This document shows, one piece after another, positions 8,267 through 17,248 of a stretch of 34,929 nucleotides of DNA. The stretch is from Flavobacterium sp. GTDB lineage: Bacteria > Bacteroidota > Bacteroidia > Flavobacteriales > Flavobacteriaceae. The notes under the pieces are model-generated. The model was not told the DNA's origin. It searched no databases and saw only the letters and a list, made by a program, of their open reading frames with translations. The stretch lies in contig JAGOJA010000019.1 in NCBI GenBank assembly GCA_017995345.1, positions 1-34,929 of the forward strand. Direction: 5' to 3'. The position numbers were made by a program, and so were the translations under genes. The stretch's first letter is position 1, and each line of letters opens with the position of its first letter.

Positions 8267-8274
8267 CAAATTTA
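8267..8274 (-). promoter_or_regulatory. -7 promoter element of the exb-tonB operon
   Basis: TAAATTTG on the minus strand matches TAnnTTTG, giving a leader of about 55 bases before the exbB ATG at 8206. A TTG is present only 11 bp upstream (8286-8288), too close for a -33 element, so only the -7 half is supported. Confidence 0.5.
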
Positions 8275-8577
8275 TATTTTTAGTTCAAATAAAAAAACTT
8301 TTTTTAACTTATTTGTAATTAAATTTATTTTAAAAACATATTTATAGATTTTGCTATTGCATTTGTATCAATATACACAAAGAAACAGAGTGTTTTATAG
8401 AAAATAATTTATTTTTTTATGAACAATCAACGCAATTCATTAATATAAAGCCTTAAAACTAGCAAAGTGCTAATTTGCGACATTAACAATATAAAAGCAG
8501 GAAAACTGCATTATGCACTAAAATTGTTAGTTTTAGAAAAATATAATATCTTGCGTCTGATTTAAATATAACATATT
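8275..8577. other. divergent intergenic region exbB / HerA-like gene
   Basis: Very AT-rich. Apart from the exbB promoter it holds only short inverted repeats: GCAAA/TTTGC at 8462-8478 and GCAG/CTGC at 8497-8509. A near-match to a plus-strand -7 box (TAGTTTTA, 8528-8535) might serve the HerA-like gene. I see no further gene here. Confidence 0.4.
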
Positions 8578-10098
8578 ATGAGCAGAAAAGAGGATTTTAT
8601 TAAACATATTTCAGAAGGATATAATTTTAAAGGAGAGAGTATCATTCTAGGTGGAGCTATATTGGAAGGAGAAGCTATAGCAGACGCATTTATAAAAGTC
8701 CCTTTGAAAACCTTAAATCGTCATGGACTAATTGCAGGAGCTACTGGAACTGGAAAGACCAAAACCATTCAAGTTTTTTCAGAGCAATTATCCACTTTTG
8801 GAATCCCTGTTTTAATGATGGATATTAAAGGGGATTTTAGTGGAATTGCAAAAGAAGGAGAAGAAAAACCATTTATAACGGAACGACATGCTAAAATCAA
8901 TATCCCGTATTCCACCGCAAGTTTTCCTGTAGAACTATTGACTTTATCGGAACAAAATGGCGTTCGGCTTCGTGCAACCATATCTGAGTTTGGACCCGTT
9001 TTGTTTTCTAGAATACTTAATTTAAACGATACTCAGGCTGGAGTAGTTTCTGTTATCTTCAAATATTGTGATGACAATAAAATGCCTTTATTGGACTTAA
9101 AGGACATAAAAAAGGTAATCAATTACATCACCGGAGAAGGAAAAGATGAAATTGAAGAACATTACGGCAAGATTTCCACTTCCACAACTGGAACAATTCT
9201 TAGAAAAATAATTGAATTGGAACAACAAGGAGCTGATCTATTTTTTGGAGAAATGTCTTTTGATGTGGAGGATTTAATGCGCATTGATGAGAATGGAAAA
9301 GGATACATAAACGTCTTACGATTGACTGATATTCAAGACAAACCCAAGTTATTCTCGACCTTTATGTTGAGCTTATTAGCTGAAATTTACCAGCAAATGC
9401 CTGAAAAAGGAGATTCAGACCAGCCGGAACTGATTATTTTTATTGACGAAGCCCATTTAATTTTCAATGAAGCCAGCAAAGTATTATTAGAACAGATAGA
9501 AACAATTGTAAAATTAATCCGTTCAAAAGGTGTAGGGATTTATTTTATCACACAAAACCCAATGGATGTACCAAGTGGCGTTTTGGCACAATTAGGCTTG
9601 AAGATCCAACATGCTTTGCGCGCTTTTACAGCCAATGATCGAAAAGCCATCAAACAAACCGCAGATAATTACCCAACATCCGAATATTACAAGACAGATG
9701 AAGTTTTAACTAGCCTTGGAATTGGAGAAGCCCTGGTTACAGCATTAAATGAAAAGGGAATTCCAACACCACTTGCCGCAACGATGATGCGCGCCCCGAT
9801 GAGCAGAATGGATATTTTGACTGAGAGTGAAATTCAGAACATCAATAACAAATCAAAACTAGTAAAAAAATACAGCGAACTGATTGACCGTGAAAGTGCT
9901 TATGAATTGTTAAATAAAAAAATCGCTGTTATAGAACAAGAAGTTTCCGAAGAAGAACAAAAACAGGAATCCAAAAAACAACAAAATCAAGGACCAAGCA
10001 CTGCAAGTGTCGTTGGAAAATCAGTCTTGAAAGTACTAACAAGTGCTACCTTTATTAGAGGTGCGTTTGGTGTATTGACAAAGATGTTTAAAAAATAA
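8578..10098 (+). CDS. HerA-like helicase domain ATPase (DUF853 type)
   Basis: A 506-residue P-loop ATPase of the HerA/FtsK superfamily. Walker A is GATGTGKT (54-61) and Walker B is LIIFIDEAH (285-293), followed by the sensor-like ITQNPMDVPSGVLAQLGLKIQHALRAF segment with the arginine finger region. The tail (about 440-490) is rich in E, K and Q and predicted to form a coiled coil or disordered linker before a hydrophobic C-terminus. The family is common in bacteria and its cellular substrate is not established; DNA translocation is inferred from the superfamily. No NurA nuclease gene lies next to it, unlike archaeal herA loci, so it is not a defence pair on this evidence. It is a single plus-strand gene. 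Confidence 0.88.
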   Translation: MSRKEDFIKHISEGYNFKGESIILGGAILEGEAIADAFIKVPLKTLNRHGLIAGATGTGKTKTIQVFSEQLSTFGIPVLMMDIKGDFSGIAKEGEEKPFITERHAKINIPYSTASFPVELLTLSEQNGVRLRATISEFGPVLFSRILNLNDTQAGVVSVIFKYCDDNKMPLLDLKDIKKVINYITGEGKDEIEEHYGKISTSTTGTILRKIIELEQQGADLFFGEMSFDVEDLMRIDENGKGYINVLRLTDIQDKPKLFSTFMLSLLAEIYQQMPEKGDSDQPELIIFIDEAHLIFNEASKVLLEQIETIVKLIRSKGVGIYFITQNPMDVPSGVLAQLGLKIQHALRAFTANDRKAIKQTADNYPTSEYYKTDEVLTSLGIGEALVTALNEKGIPTPLAATMMRAPMSRMDILTESEIQNINNKSKLVKKYSELIDRESAYELLNKKIAVIEQEVSEEEQKQESKKQQNQGPSTASVVGKSVLKVLTSATFIRGAFGVLTKMFKK

Positions 10099-10191
10099 AT
10101 TAAAACATCCAGCTTTAGGGAATAATTCTAAAAACAGTAGAAACATCACGAGAAAGCATCAAAAAATAACCATGACATTTTCATAGCTCAC

Positions 10192-10348
10192 ATGATTGCG
10201 CCACATAAATGGAGTAGGCTTTTTAAACGCCAGATTTTGAAGCAGAAACCTATAGTATTAAAGGTAAAAAGCATTCATAATTGAAGATGAAATTATCATT
10301 CTAACAGCTGCACAATCAATAAAAATAGGAAAGAATACGCGTGTGTAG
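10192..10348 (+). pseudogene. possible eroded M90 (MtfA-type) zinc peptidase fragment in the 381-bp gap
   Basis: The gap 10099-10479 has no intact gene. Two short frames abut. Codons 10192-10284 run to a TGA, and 10268-10348 reads without a start codon as KAFIIEDEIIILTAAQSIKI and ends in TAG. The latter resembles the helix around F-x-I-x-E-E-M-x-x-L-I-A-A-S-A in M90/MtfA-type zinc-dependent peptidases, but the zinc HExxH is absent. A frameshifted relic is plausible but weak. No terminator or promoter of full strength was seen in the gap. Confidence 0.25.
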
Positions 10349-10479
10349 TATTCCAATCCTTTTGAAGAGCCTTGGTAATATATTGCGATTTACAAACCTA
10401 CATTTTGTATAGAGAACGTTAATAAAGAAAACTAAGCCCACCATAAAGTGTATATTTATACTCTCAAAAGATATTAGAT

Positions 10480-11739
10480 ATGGGAATTCAAAATAAAATT
10501 GTAATTATTGGAGCTGGTTTTGCCGGTTTGCGGTTGGCTCAAGATTTAGAAAATACGAATTTTGACGTATTATTAATCGACAAAAACAATTACCATCAAT
10601 TTCAACCACTAATGTATCAGGTAGCAACAGCAAGGCTCGAGCCTGCAAGTATTTCTTTCCCATTACGAAAAGTATTTCAGCACTCAAAAAATGTTCGTAT
10701 TCGAATAGCCGATGTCTTGAGTGTTGATACACAAAGTAAAAAACTACGAACTTCAATAGCTGATTTTGAGTATGACCATCTTATAATAGCATTTGGGTGT
10801 ACGACGAATTATTTTGGAAATGCAGAAATAGAAAGATTTGCATTCCCTATGAAGTCAGTTCCTGAAGCAATACAACTTCGAAACCAAATTTTACAAACTT
10901 TTGAAGATGCTTTAATTGCTCCACCAGAAAAACTTCAAGCAATAATGAACTTTGTAGTTGTAGGCGGTGGACCCACAGGCGTTGAACTTGCGGGTGCTTT
11001 GGCAGAAATGAAAAAGAATATTCTCCCAAAAGATTATCCAGATAAAGATTTTTCTAAATTGACTATTTATCTGCTTGAGGGGTCTCCAAACGTATTGAAC
11101 CCGATGAGTGTAGATTCACAAAAAATGTCACGCAAATACCTGGAAGAACTAGGTGTAATTGTAAAAACAAGCACCATTGTAAACAATTATGACGGCAACA
11201 CAGTCAGTTTGCAGAGCGGAGAAATTATCGAATCAACTAATGTTATCTGGGCAGCGGGAATTATTGGAAATACTCTTGAAGGAATCCCCAAAGAAAGTGT
11301 TACCAGAGGAAATCGATTCCTAGTCAACCGATTTAATAACATAGAAAATCTAGAAAATATTTATGCGCTTGGCGATATTGCTTTTATGACTACGCCAAAA
11401 TATCCTAACGGCCATCCACAGGTAGCAAGTGTAGCTATAGAACAAGCAAAGGTATTGGCTAACAATTTCAAACTTAGTCTAAAAAACAAACAGAGAATTG
11501 AATACGAATACCACGACAAAGGTTCTATGGCAACAGTAGGAAAGCGGAAGGCAGTAGTTGATTTACCAAAATTTAGTTTTCAAGGAAGACTAGCTTGGTT
11601 TACCTGGATGTTCATTCACTTGATGTTGATTTTAAGCGTAAAAAACAAACTCTCCATTTTTGTCAATTGGATGTTCAGTTATTTCAACAACGACAGCACC
11701 TTACGAGTCTTATTAAAACCAGCAACAAAAAACAAATAA
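10480..11739 (+). CDS. ndh: type II NADH:quinone oxidoreductase (NDH-2)
   Basis: A 419-residue single-subunit flavoprotein that oxidises NADH and reduces quinone without pumping protons. The FAD dinucleotide-binding motif is IIGAGFAGLRLA (residues 9-20), the NADH-binding motif VVGGGPTGVELAG (160-172), and the FAD-binding acidic motif YALGDIA (295-301). NHQFQPLMYQVATA-type residues (38-51, here YHQFQPLMYQVA) are typical of NDH-2. The C-terminal hydrophobic amphipathic stretch (LAWFTWMFIHLMLILSV) is the membrane anchor. The quinone-site motif usually written AQxAxQ reads ASVAIE here (316-321). The gene is monocistronic and ends in a terminator shared with kmo. Confidence 0.92.
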   Translation: MGIQNKIVIIGAGFAGLRLAQDLENTNFDVLLIDKNNYHQFQPLMYQVATARLEPASISFPLRKVFQHSKNVRIRIADVLSVDTQSKKLRTSIADFEYDHLIIAFGCTTNYFGNAEIERFAFPMKSVPEAIQLRNQILQTFEDALIAPPEKLQAIMNFVVVGGGPTGVELAGALAEMKKNILPKDYPDKDFSKLTIYLLEGSPNVLNPMSVDSQKMSRKYLEELGVIVKTSTIVNNYDGNTVSLQSGEIIESTNVIWAAGIIGNTLEGIPKESVTRGNRFLVNRFNNIENLENIYALGDIAFMTTPKYPNGHPQVASVAIEQAKVLANNFKLSLKNKQRIEYEYHDKGSMATVGKRKAVVDLPKFSFQGRLAWFTWMFIHLMLILSVKNKLSIFVNWMFSYFNNDSTLRVLLKPATKNK

Positions 11740-11743
11740 CACC

Positions 11744-11776
11744 AAAAAGGACTCGAAAATTAGAGTCCTTTTTTTA
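11744..11776. terminator. bidirectional terminator between ndh and kmo
   Basis: AAAAAGGACTC (11744-11754) pairs perfectly with GAGTCCTTTTT (11763-11773), with an 8-base loop. There are T-runs on both strands, so it serves both convergent genes. Its right arm directly abuts the kmo stop codon (11774-11776), so the hairpin starts where the kmo frame ends. Confidence 0.9.
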
Positions 11777-13111
11777 TTTTAATAGTTCTAAAATCTTATT
11801 TTCAACTGCTTCTGAATCCCATATTTCATTAATGTTTTCCATTTTCAACACTTCCTCCATAATTGTATTTTGATAGTCACCTATAGCCAATGCTTCGGTA
11901 TAAGGACGATCACTAAAAGTTACTCGGCTATAAAGCGGAATCCATTTTTCAGGATGTTTATCCGAGAATAACTTTTCAATTTTCTTTTGCAAAAGGAAAT
12001 TTTCATCAGCAGTTTTAGAACTCATTTCTAAAAAATTACGATACGAAAGTTCCGCAATTGCATCGGCATTTGGTTTTCGGGATTTTTGATACTCTGAGAA
12101 AATGGACTTCCAATCATCACCATACTTTTCAATCATTTCATAAAGAACCGAAATGTCTTCAAAACCAGCATTCATCCCTTGACCATAAAAAGGAACAATC
12201 GCATGACTGGCATCACCAATTAGCGCGACTTTATCCTTATAAGTCCATGGAAAACATTTCATTGTCACTAACGTACTTGTTGGATTCTTAAAGAAATCTT
12301 CTGCTAGTTTTGGAATTACATCAATTGTATCCGGCAAGTTTTTTTCGAAAAAATCCTCAACTAACTTCCTGTTTTTTAATGACTCAAAAGAATTCTCACC
12401 TGTAAATGGCATAAACAAAGTACACGTAAAACTACCGTCTAAATTAGGTAATGCAATCAGCATGTATGCGCCACGAGGCCAAATATGAAAGGAGTTTTTA
12501 TCTAATTTATGTGACCCATCAGGATTTGCAGGAATATTCAATTCCTTGTATCCAATAGATAAAAATTCTTGCGAATAGTCAAACATACTCTGGCGTTGCA
12601 TGCGATGGCGAATTCTTGAAAAAGCACCGTCGGCACCAAAAACCATGTCGTATTTTTTATCTTCCCAAATGCCACGCTCTGTTTCACCAATGTGAAGTGT
12701 AGCAGTATCAAGTGTGACATCCCATATTTTATGTTCAAAGAAGAATTCAGCGCCTGCGCCTTCAGCCAAATCAATCATTTTCCTGTTTAAAATTCCTCTC
12801 GAAATAGAGTAAATTGACTCTCCTTCCTGTCCGTAGTTTTGAAAATTAAGTTTGTCGACTAAGTGAATCGCGCGTTTTTCCATAGGAATTGCAATCTCAC
12901 GAACGGCATCTCCTACTCCTACTCCATCCAAAGCTTTCCAGCCACGATTAGACATAGCCAAATTGATGGAACGTCCAGAAAATTGTATTTTCCGAATATC
13001 AGGACTTCGATCATAAACATGAACTGTATGTCCAGCTTTACGAAGATAAATAGCTAATAAAGACCCAACTAATCCAGAACCTACAACCGCTATTTTTATG
13101 GGAGTTTGCAT
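11774..13111 (-). CDS. kmo: kynurenine 3-monooxygenase
   Basis: A 445-residue class A flavin monooxygenase hydroxylating L-kynurenine to 3-hydroxykynurenine with NADPH and O2. The FAD motif is GSGLVG at 11-16. GRSINLAMSNRGW (46-58) is a signature of this subfamily. The DG motif is in GADGAFSRIR and the FAD pyrophosphate motif is ALIGDASHAIVPFYGQGMNA. It matches the eukaryotic/Bacteroidota KMO group closely by eye. Its partner kynureninase is 4 kb upstream on the same strand, separated by three unrelated genes. Together they make 3-hydroxyanthranilate, usually for NAD synthesis or tryptophan breakdown. The other pathway genes are not in the window. Confidence 0.94.
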   Translation of the reverse strand: MQTPIKIAVVGSGLVGSLLAIYLRKAGHTVHVYDRSPDIRKIQFSGRSINLAMSNRGWKALDGVGVGDAVREIAIPMEKRAIHLVDKLNFQNYGQEGESIYSISRGILNRKMIDLAEGAGAEFFFEHKIWDVTLDTATLHIGETERGIWEDKKYDMVFGADGAFSRIRHRMQRQSMFDYSQEFLSIGYKELNIPANPDGSHKLDKNSFHIWPRGAYMLIALPNLDGSFTCTLFMPFTGENSFESLKNRKLVEDFFEKNLPDTIDVIPKLAEDFFKNPTSTLVTMKCFPWTYKDKVALIGDASHAIVPFYGQGMNAGFEDISVLYEMIEKYGDDWKSIFSEYQKSRKPNADAIAELSYRNFLEMSSKTADENFLLQKKIEKLFSDKHPEKWIPLYSRVTFSDRPYTEALAIGDYQNTIMEEVLKMENINEIWDSEAVENKILELLK

Positions 13112-13134
13112 TATTTTTTTTATAAAAAGTTAGG

Positions 13135-13142
13135 CAAAATTA
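13135..13142 (-). promoter_or_regulatory. -7 promoter element of kmo
   Basis: TAATTTTG on the minus strand fits TAnnTTTG and lies 23 bases before the ATG, in the 61-base gap after the penicillin acylase gene. It suggests that kmo is transcribed separately. No -33 TTG is seen. Confidence 0.5.
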
Positions 13143-13172
13143 CTCATTTATTATTTTAGGTACTTTAAAAAA

Positions 13173-15569
13173 CTATTTCTTTTTACTGGGTTTAAAAACC
13201 AATTTTGTTGACGTTCTAACAATCTCCTTTTTATTGAGCAACATTCTTCTAAATTTACCGGCATTATACAACTCTGCCTGATCCCTATAATGCGCGCTAA
13301 AAGGATTTCCAGACTGTCCTGTTGGCAGGATACTCCAACTATTTTCTATGTCAGAGAAATCTACAATTCTTCTTGTGGACGGGCCTCCTTTTACGATATA
13401 ATTTCCATCACCAGTAAAATCAAAAAACAGATTATTAATCACTTCAGTTGAGCCTGAAACTTCAAAAGGACCCACATTGAAGATGCTTCTTAAAGCCGCA
13501 ATTTTTCCCAAAGGATGCTCGTGTTCTACTGTATGTACTTTATTCCAAGTCCAATCCGATACGGAATCTCCTAATTGTTTTTCTAATGCTACGATTGATT
13601 CTGCAAAAGATTTTGATATAATTTGACTCCTCGTTTCTTTTGCATTTTTAGTTTTTATATTGTCCCACCAAAGTGATTTTTCATTGGCAATTTGCTTTGC
13701 TATTAGTTGCTTAACGATGTGGGTTCCTAAAAACTGCTTAAAATTCTCAGCACCAAGTTCATCTTCGAAAGTATTTTTTAAATAATTAAAAATCCATTTA
13801 TTATAGATTGTTGGAGCCACATCATTAAGGTTATTAGATCCTTTCCAATCTTTTAAAATAGTTAAGGCTTTTTTTTCATTTTCAGAAAGTGATGTTTGAT
13901 CTACATTCGAGATTAAATTCTTAACCACTTCCGGGGCAACAGAGGAAGTATTGTCGAAAATCATTTTTCCTACCGCAGCTTTATCCCAATTTGATTTCGG
14001 CTTCAGCAATTGTGTGATTCGTTTGGCACGATCTTCTGGAAGATAGTAGCCTGGATATAAAAATCCGTCAATTGCTTCGGGTTGATTGTTGGCAGAATAC
14101 ACGTAGTTCCATGTAGGATTGACCGCCGAGGGGTTTTTGGAGAAATCCAGATACTCCTTAATATCATCTTTTCCACTGGCACCATTTAGAATAAAATTAG
14201 GATTAACTCCTGGACTATGTTTGTATAATTTTCCCGTTGCCCACCAAGCCACGTTTCCTTTGGCATCGCCATACATCACATTCAATCCTGGTGCAGCAAT
14301 TAGCGAAACTCCTTTCTGAAAATCTGCTTTGCTTTTAGCATGCGAAAGTGTATACACAGCATCTAGAATTTGAATAGGTTGCTGTGTATAAATCCAAGAC
14401 ATTGCAACGGGTTTGTCTTGCTGCAAACCATCTATCAAGTCGTTTATAACAGGGCCGTGGCGCGTCACTTTTACGTTCAAAACTACCGCTACAGAATCTT
14501 TTATTTTTATCGTTTTTTTACGAATTTCATACGCACGGAAACCATCTGGCGTTTGATATGAATTCGCATCAGCTGGATTATTCTCTTCTTGGTACAAATC
14601 AAGATCGTCATTTTCAAACATTGTCAAACCGTAGGCATACTGGCGGTTGTGCCCCAAAAGAGGGAAAGGAGTCCCCGCTAAATAGGAGCCATACAATTCA
14701 AAATCTGGAGCAACTATATGTGCCTCGTACCAAGTTCCTGGCTGTGAAAACCCAATATGAGGATCATTAGCAAAAATAACTTTTCCATTTTTCGTTTTCT
14801 TTGGAGAAATTACCCAACTGTTACTGCCAATAAACGGGGCAATTGGAGACTGATCCAAAAGCAAGGCAACCGATTTTGAAATAGCTGCGTATTCTTGTGG
14901 CCGGTCTTTGGCATTTCTAATTCTTGTCGTATTGAAAGAACCATCAATCCCAAAATCTTTGAGATAATCAATCCCATATTTGTTTCGAATATCTGTCATC
15001 AATGGATCCGATTTTTGAGCCATTGCAAAACTAAAAGACATATAACCAAAGATATTATAAACATCCTTAATGGTAAACTTTTCTTTTTTAACTCCTATTA
15101 AGCTAAACTCTATTGGTGTTGTTCCTTCCTCTAAATATTGATTAACTCCCTCTAAATAAGCCATTGTCAATTGATAACTGCGACTGCTTTTATCCAAAGA
15201 TGCAATTGCTTTTGCAGAAGCTTCTTCGATTCCCAATCCAGCAAATAATTTATCATTTTTGAGTGTTACCGAACCAAAAATTTCCGACAATCGTCCAGGA
15301 GCAATGCGACGCATCACTTCCATTTGCCACAATCGATCTTGTGCATGCACATAACCCAAAGCCATCATTGCATCTTTTGAATTTGATGCGTAAATATGAG
15401 GAACTCCAAATTCATCAAAATAAACTGTAGTTTCCTTTTGAACGTTTTTCAGTTGCAAACTGCCGTCGTATTTTGGTTTCAGGTAATAACCATATACAAG
15501 TACGGTGACCGCTAAAACAACTACAAACGAGAGCAAAACCAGAAGTATTTTTTTAAGTGTTTTCATCAT
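13173..15569 (-). CDS. penicillin acylase family (Ntn-hydrolase) protein
   Basis: A 798-residue precursor of an N-terminal-nucleophile amidohydrolase. A membrane anchor or signal (about 6-29) targets it to the periplasm. The alpha-chain region has DEFGVPHIYASNSKDAMMALGYVHAQDRLWQME (51-83), typical of the family. The autoprocessing site is IGSNSWVISPKK: cleavage before Ser249 would free the beta chain with the catalytic serine in the SNxW motif. Downstream are NDPHI and the HNRQYAYGLTMFENDD segment. The true substrate (beta-lactams, acyl-homoserine lactones or other amides) cannot be decided from sequence. It lies between kynU and kmo, but I see no reason to place it in tryptophan metabolism. 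Confidence 0.9.
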   Translation of the reverse strand: MMKTLKKILLVLLSFVVVLAVTVLVYGYYLKPKYDGSLQLKNVQKETTVYFDEFGVPHIYASNSKDAMMALGYVHAQDRLWQMEVMRRIAPGRLSEIFGSVTLKNDKLFAGLGIEEASAKAIASLDKSSRSYQLTMAYLEGVNQYLEEGTTPIEFSLIGVKKEKFTIKDVYNIFGYMSFSFAMAQKSDPLMTDIRNKYGIDYLKDFGIDGSFNTTRIRNAKDRPQEYAAISKSVALLLDQSPIAPFIGSNSWVISPKKTKNGKVIFANDPHIGFSQPGTWYEAHIVAPDFELYGSYLAGTPFPLLGHNRQYAYGLTMFENDDLDLYQEENNPADANSYQTPDGFRAYEIRKKTIKIKDSVAVVLNVKVTRHGPVINDLIDGLQQDKPVAMSWIYTQQPIQILDAVYTLSHAKSKADFQKGVSLIAAPGLNVMYGDAKGNVAWWATGKLYKHSPGVNPNFILNGASGKDDIKEYLDFSKNPSAVNPTWNYVYSANNQPEAIDGFLYPGYYLPEDRAKRITQLLKPKSNWDKAAVGKMIFDNTSSVAPEVVKNLISNVDQTSLSENEKKALTILKDWKGSNNLNDVAPTIYNKWIFNYLKNTFEDELGAENFKQFLGTHIVKQLIAKQIANEKSLWWDNIKTKNAKETRSQIISKSFAESIVALEKQLGDSVSDWTWNKVHTVEHEHPLGKIAALRSIFNVGPFEVSGSTEVINNLFFDFTGDGNYIVKGGPSTRRIVDFSDIENSWSILPTGQSGNPFSAHYRDQAELYNAGKFRRMLLNKKEIVRTSTKLVFKPSKKK

Positions 15570-15585
15570 TGGATAAATTGAAAAA

Positions 15586-15593
15586 CAAATATA
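15586..15593 (-). promoter_or_regulatory. -7 promoter element of the penicillin acylase gene
   Basis: TATATTTG on the minus strand fits TAnnTTTG, 16 bases before the ATG. No -33 TTG is visible at the right spacing. Confidence 0.5.
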
Positions 15594-15720
15594 TAAGATT
15601 TACGAGTTATTTTAAACTATTTATTTTCATAGCATTGCAGATTTCAAGTATTTAAAAAACTATTTTAAATAAAATCCATTAATATTGTTTAATTTATTTC
15701 AATTTCTTTTAAACAAAAAG

Positions 15721-15728
15721 TATATTTG
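15721..15728 (+). promoter_or_regulatory. -7 promoter element of the flavin reductase gene
   Basis: TATATTTG on the plus strand fits TAnnTTTG, 18 bases before the ATG at 15747. The leader would be very short. It is divergent from the promoter at 15586-15593. Confidence 0.5.
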
Positions 15729-15746
15729 TTTTAAATAAATAAAAAT

Positions 15747-16388
15747 ATGAAACATATATCTAAAGAGGCTATTTCCCAAATGGAAAAAGTTGAACGATTG
15801 AATTTAATCAATTCTTGCACGGGTTACAAGTCTGCTAACTTATTAGTTACAAAATCCCATGAGGGAAATTCCAATGTAGCAATCTTTAGTAGTGTCACAC
15901 ATTTAGGAAGCGCTCCAGCATTGATAGGATTTATCATGAGACCCACAACCGTTCCTAGAGACACCTACAAAAACATCCGAGACATTGGATATTTCACAGT
16001 AAATCATATTACGGTCAACATGATTGCAGATGCACACCATACATCGGCAAATTACGAGCTGGGAATTTCTGAATTTGATAAAACTAATTTAGAAGAAGAA
16101 TACAAGCCCGCTATTGAAATCCCATTTGTAAAAGGAAGTCCAGTACAATTGTATTGCAAATACGTAAACGAATATTACATCAAGGAAAATGACACGATTC
16201 ATGTAATTGCTTCTATTGAAAGCTTATTTTTTGAAGAAGAACTAGAACATAAAGATGGCTGGTTACAAATTGACCGAGGGAATGTTGTAGCATTAAATGG
16301 GCTTGATGGGTATTGTTTGCCTAAACTAGTTGATCGTTTTCAATATGCCCGAAAAGAAACTCCAACCGCTTCATTTTATAAAAAATAA
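15747..16388 (+). CDS. flavin reductase-like domain protein
   Basis: A 213-residue protein of the flavin reductase-like (DIM6/NTAB, FMN-binding split barrel) family. The segment ANLLVTKSHEGNSNVAIFSSVTHLGSAPALIGFIMRP (30-66) is the FMN-binding strand-turn-strand, followed by PRDTYKNIRDIGYFTVNHI, and VQLYCKYVNEYYIKENDTIHVIASIESLFF is the dimer-forming barrel strand pair. Members either supply reduced flavin to a monooxygenase or are simple flavoproteins. A link to kmo is unlikely, since KMO reduces its own FAD with NADPH. It is a single plus-strand gene among minus-strand neighbours. Confidence 0.85.
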   Translation: MKHISKEAISQMEKVERLNLINSCTGYKSANLLVTKSHEGNSNVAIFSSVTHLGSAPALIGFIMRPTTVPRDTYKNIRDIGYFTVNHITVNMIADAHHTSANYELGISEFDKTNLEEEYKPAIEIPFVKGSPVQLYCKYVNEYYIKENDTIHVIASIESLFFEEELEHKDGWLQIDRGNVVALNGLDGYCLPKLVDRFQYARKETPTASFYKK

Positions 16389-16560
16389 AACAACGGTCAC
16401 TCCAAGATGAACCACAGTGTTTTTTAGCGTTCTTGATTTCGAGAAAACGATCAAAATATTGTTTAGTCACAAATCGAAATAAGTAATACAATTAATTACT
16501 TAAAACATTATAACGGGAAAGTATTAGTTTTTTTATAATAGTAAATTACTTTTTGTCGCA
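16389..16560. other. intergenic spacer downstream of the flavin reductase gene
   Basis: No gene seen. It holds one weak inverted repeat, AAGTAAT (16481-16487) with ATTACTT (16495-16501), without a following T-run, so it is not a convincing terminator. Confidence 0.4.
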
Positions 16561-16604
16561 TCGAGCGCAATCGAAATATCATAAAGGTTCTCGACTGCGC
16601 TCGA
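16561..16604. repeat. inverted repeat with TCGA(C/T)TGCGCTCGA arms, copy 1
   Basis: TCGAGCGCAATCGA (16561-16574) faces TCGACTGCGCTCGA (16591-16604), matching at 13 of 14 positions with a 16-base spacer. The GC-rich arms stand out from the AT-rich surroundings. The same core recurs at 19478-19517. It lies in a convergent intergenic region. I recall similar cores as dispersed intergenic palindromes in flavobacterial genomes, but cannot search here. Confidence 0.7.
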
Positions 16605-16667
16605 ACTAGCAATTGGATTATTTTATAATACCAAAAGCTATTAAAAGCTGTGTTTAACTCATAAATG

Positions 16668-16710
16668 CAAAAAAAGAGTGTTTAAATTCCAATAAAACTT
16701 AAACACTCTT
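16668..16710 (-). terminator. intrinsic terminator of the glycine-zipper lipoprotein gene
   Basis: AAGAGTGTTTAA (16674-16685) pairs perfectly with 16699-16710 over 12 bp with a 13-base loop. On the minus strand it is followed by TTTTTT. It lies 18 bases beyond the stop codon. Confidence 0.85.
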
Positions 16711-16728
16711 AAATATTATAAAAAAAAT

Positions 16729-17157
16729 TTACTTGTTCTTTTTGCTTCCGTCAATAATCGCTCCAGTTCCGGCACCTACTCCAGCACCAGCAACTCCACC
16801 AATTATAGCTCCTTGAACTTTTTTCTTGCTGATAATTGCCCCAGTTGCAGCTCCTACACCAGCACCAATAACAGCTCCTTTTGCAGTACCACTCCAACCT
16901 TTCTTTTGTGTAGTCGTGCTTGTCGTCGTTGCAGTTGACGCAGGCGCTTGACGATTGACAACAATAACTTCTTTTTGAGTTTCTATTTTAGCTTGCTCTA
17001 TTTTAACCATTTCAACTTGCATAGAATCAATAACTCTTTGTTTCTCTATTTCGACTTTCATAGAATCTATAGTAGCAAATTTCGCTTTTTCTATTTTTCC
17101 TTGATTTTGACAAGAAACAACGACTAAAGACAGCAGTATAAAATATAATGTTTTCAT
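16729..17157 (-). CDS. glycine-zipper lipoprotein
   Basis: A 142-residue lipoprotein: the signal ends in LVVVSC, giving lipidated Cys16. Residues about 19-68 form a charged coiled coil with an internal near-repeat built around IDSMKVEIEKQ and IDSMQVEMVKIEQ. A Thr/Ser-rich linker (STATTTSTTTQKK) follows. The C-terminal 55 residues form two glycine-zipper hairpins (GAVIGAGVGAATGAIISKKK and GAIIGGVAGAGVGAGTGAIID) of the kind seen in YMGG-like and Rickettsia 17-kDa-antigen type proteins, which probably insert into or pack against the outer membrane. The function is unknown. It has its own terminator. A near-match -7 box (TTACTTTG) is at about 17189-17196. Confidence 0.85.
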   Translation of the reverse strand: MKTLYFILLSLVVVSCQNQGKIEKAKFATIDSMKVEIEKQRVIDSMQVEMVKIEQAKIETQKEVIVVNRQAPASTATTTSTTTQKKGWSGTAKGAVIGAGVGAATGAIISKKKVQGAIIGGVAGAGVGAGTGAIIDGSKKNK

Positions 17158-17248
17158 AATTTAAATGTTTTTTATAATTTGTATTTTACAAAGTAACGCT
17201 TAAACCTATGAATAGGACTTATGGAATTTATACTATTGTTTATATAAT

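Noticed and set aside
8578-10098. HerA-like ATPase as part of a defence system
   Set aside because: No partner nuclease, SIR2 or other effector lies beside it; it stands alone between housekeeping genes.
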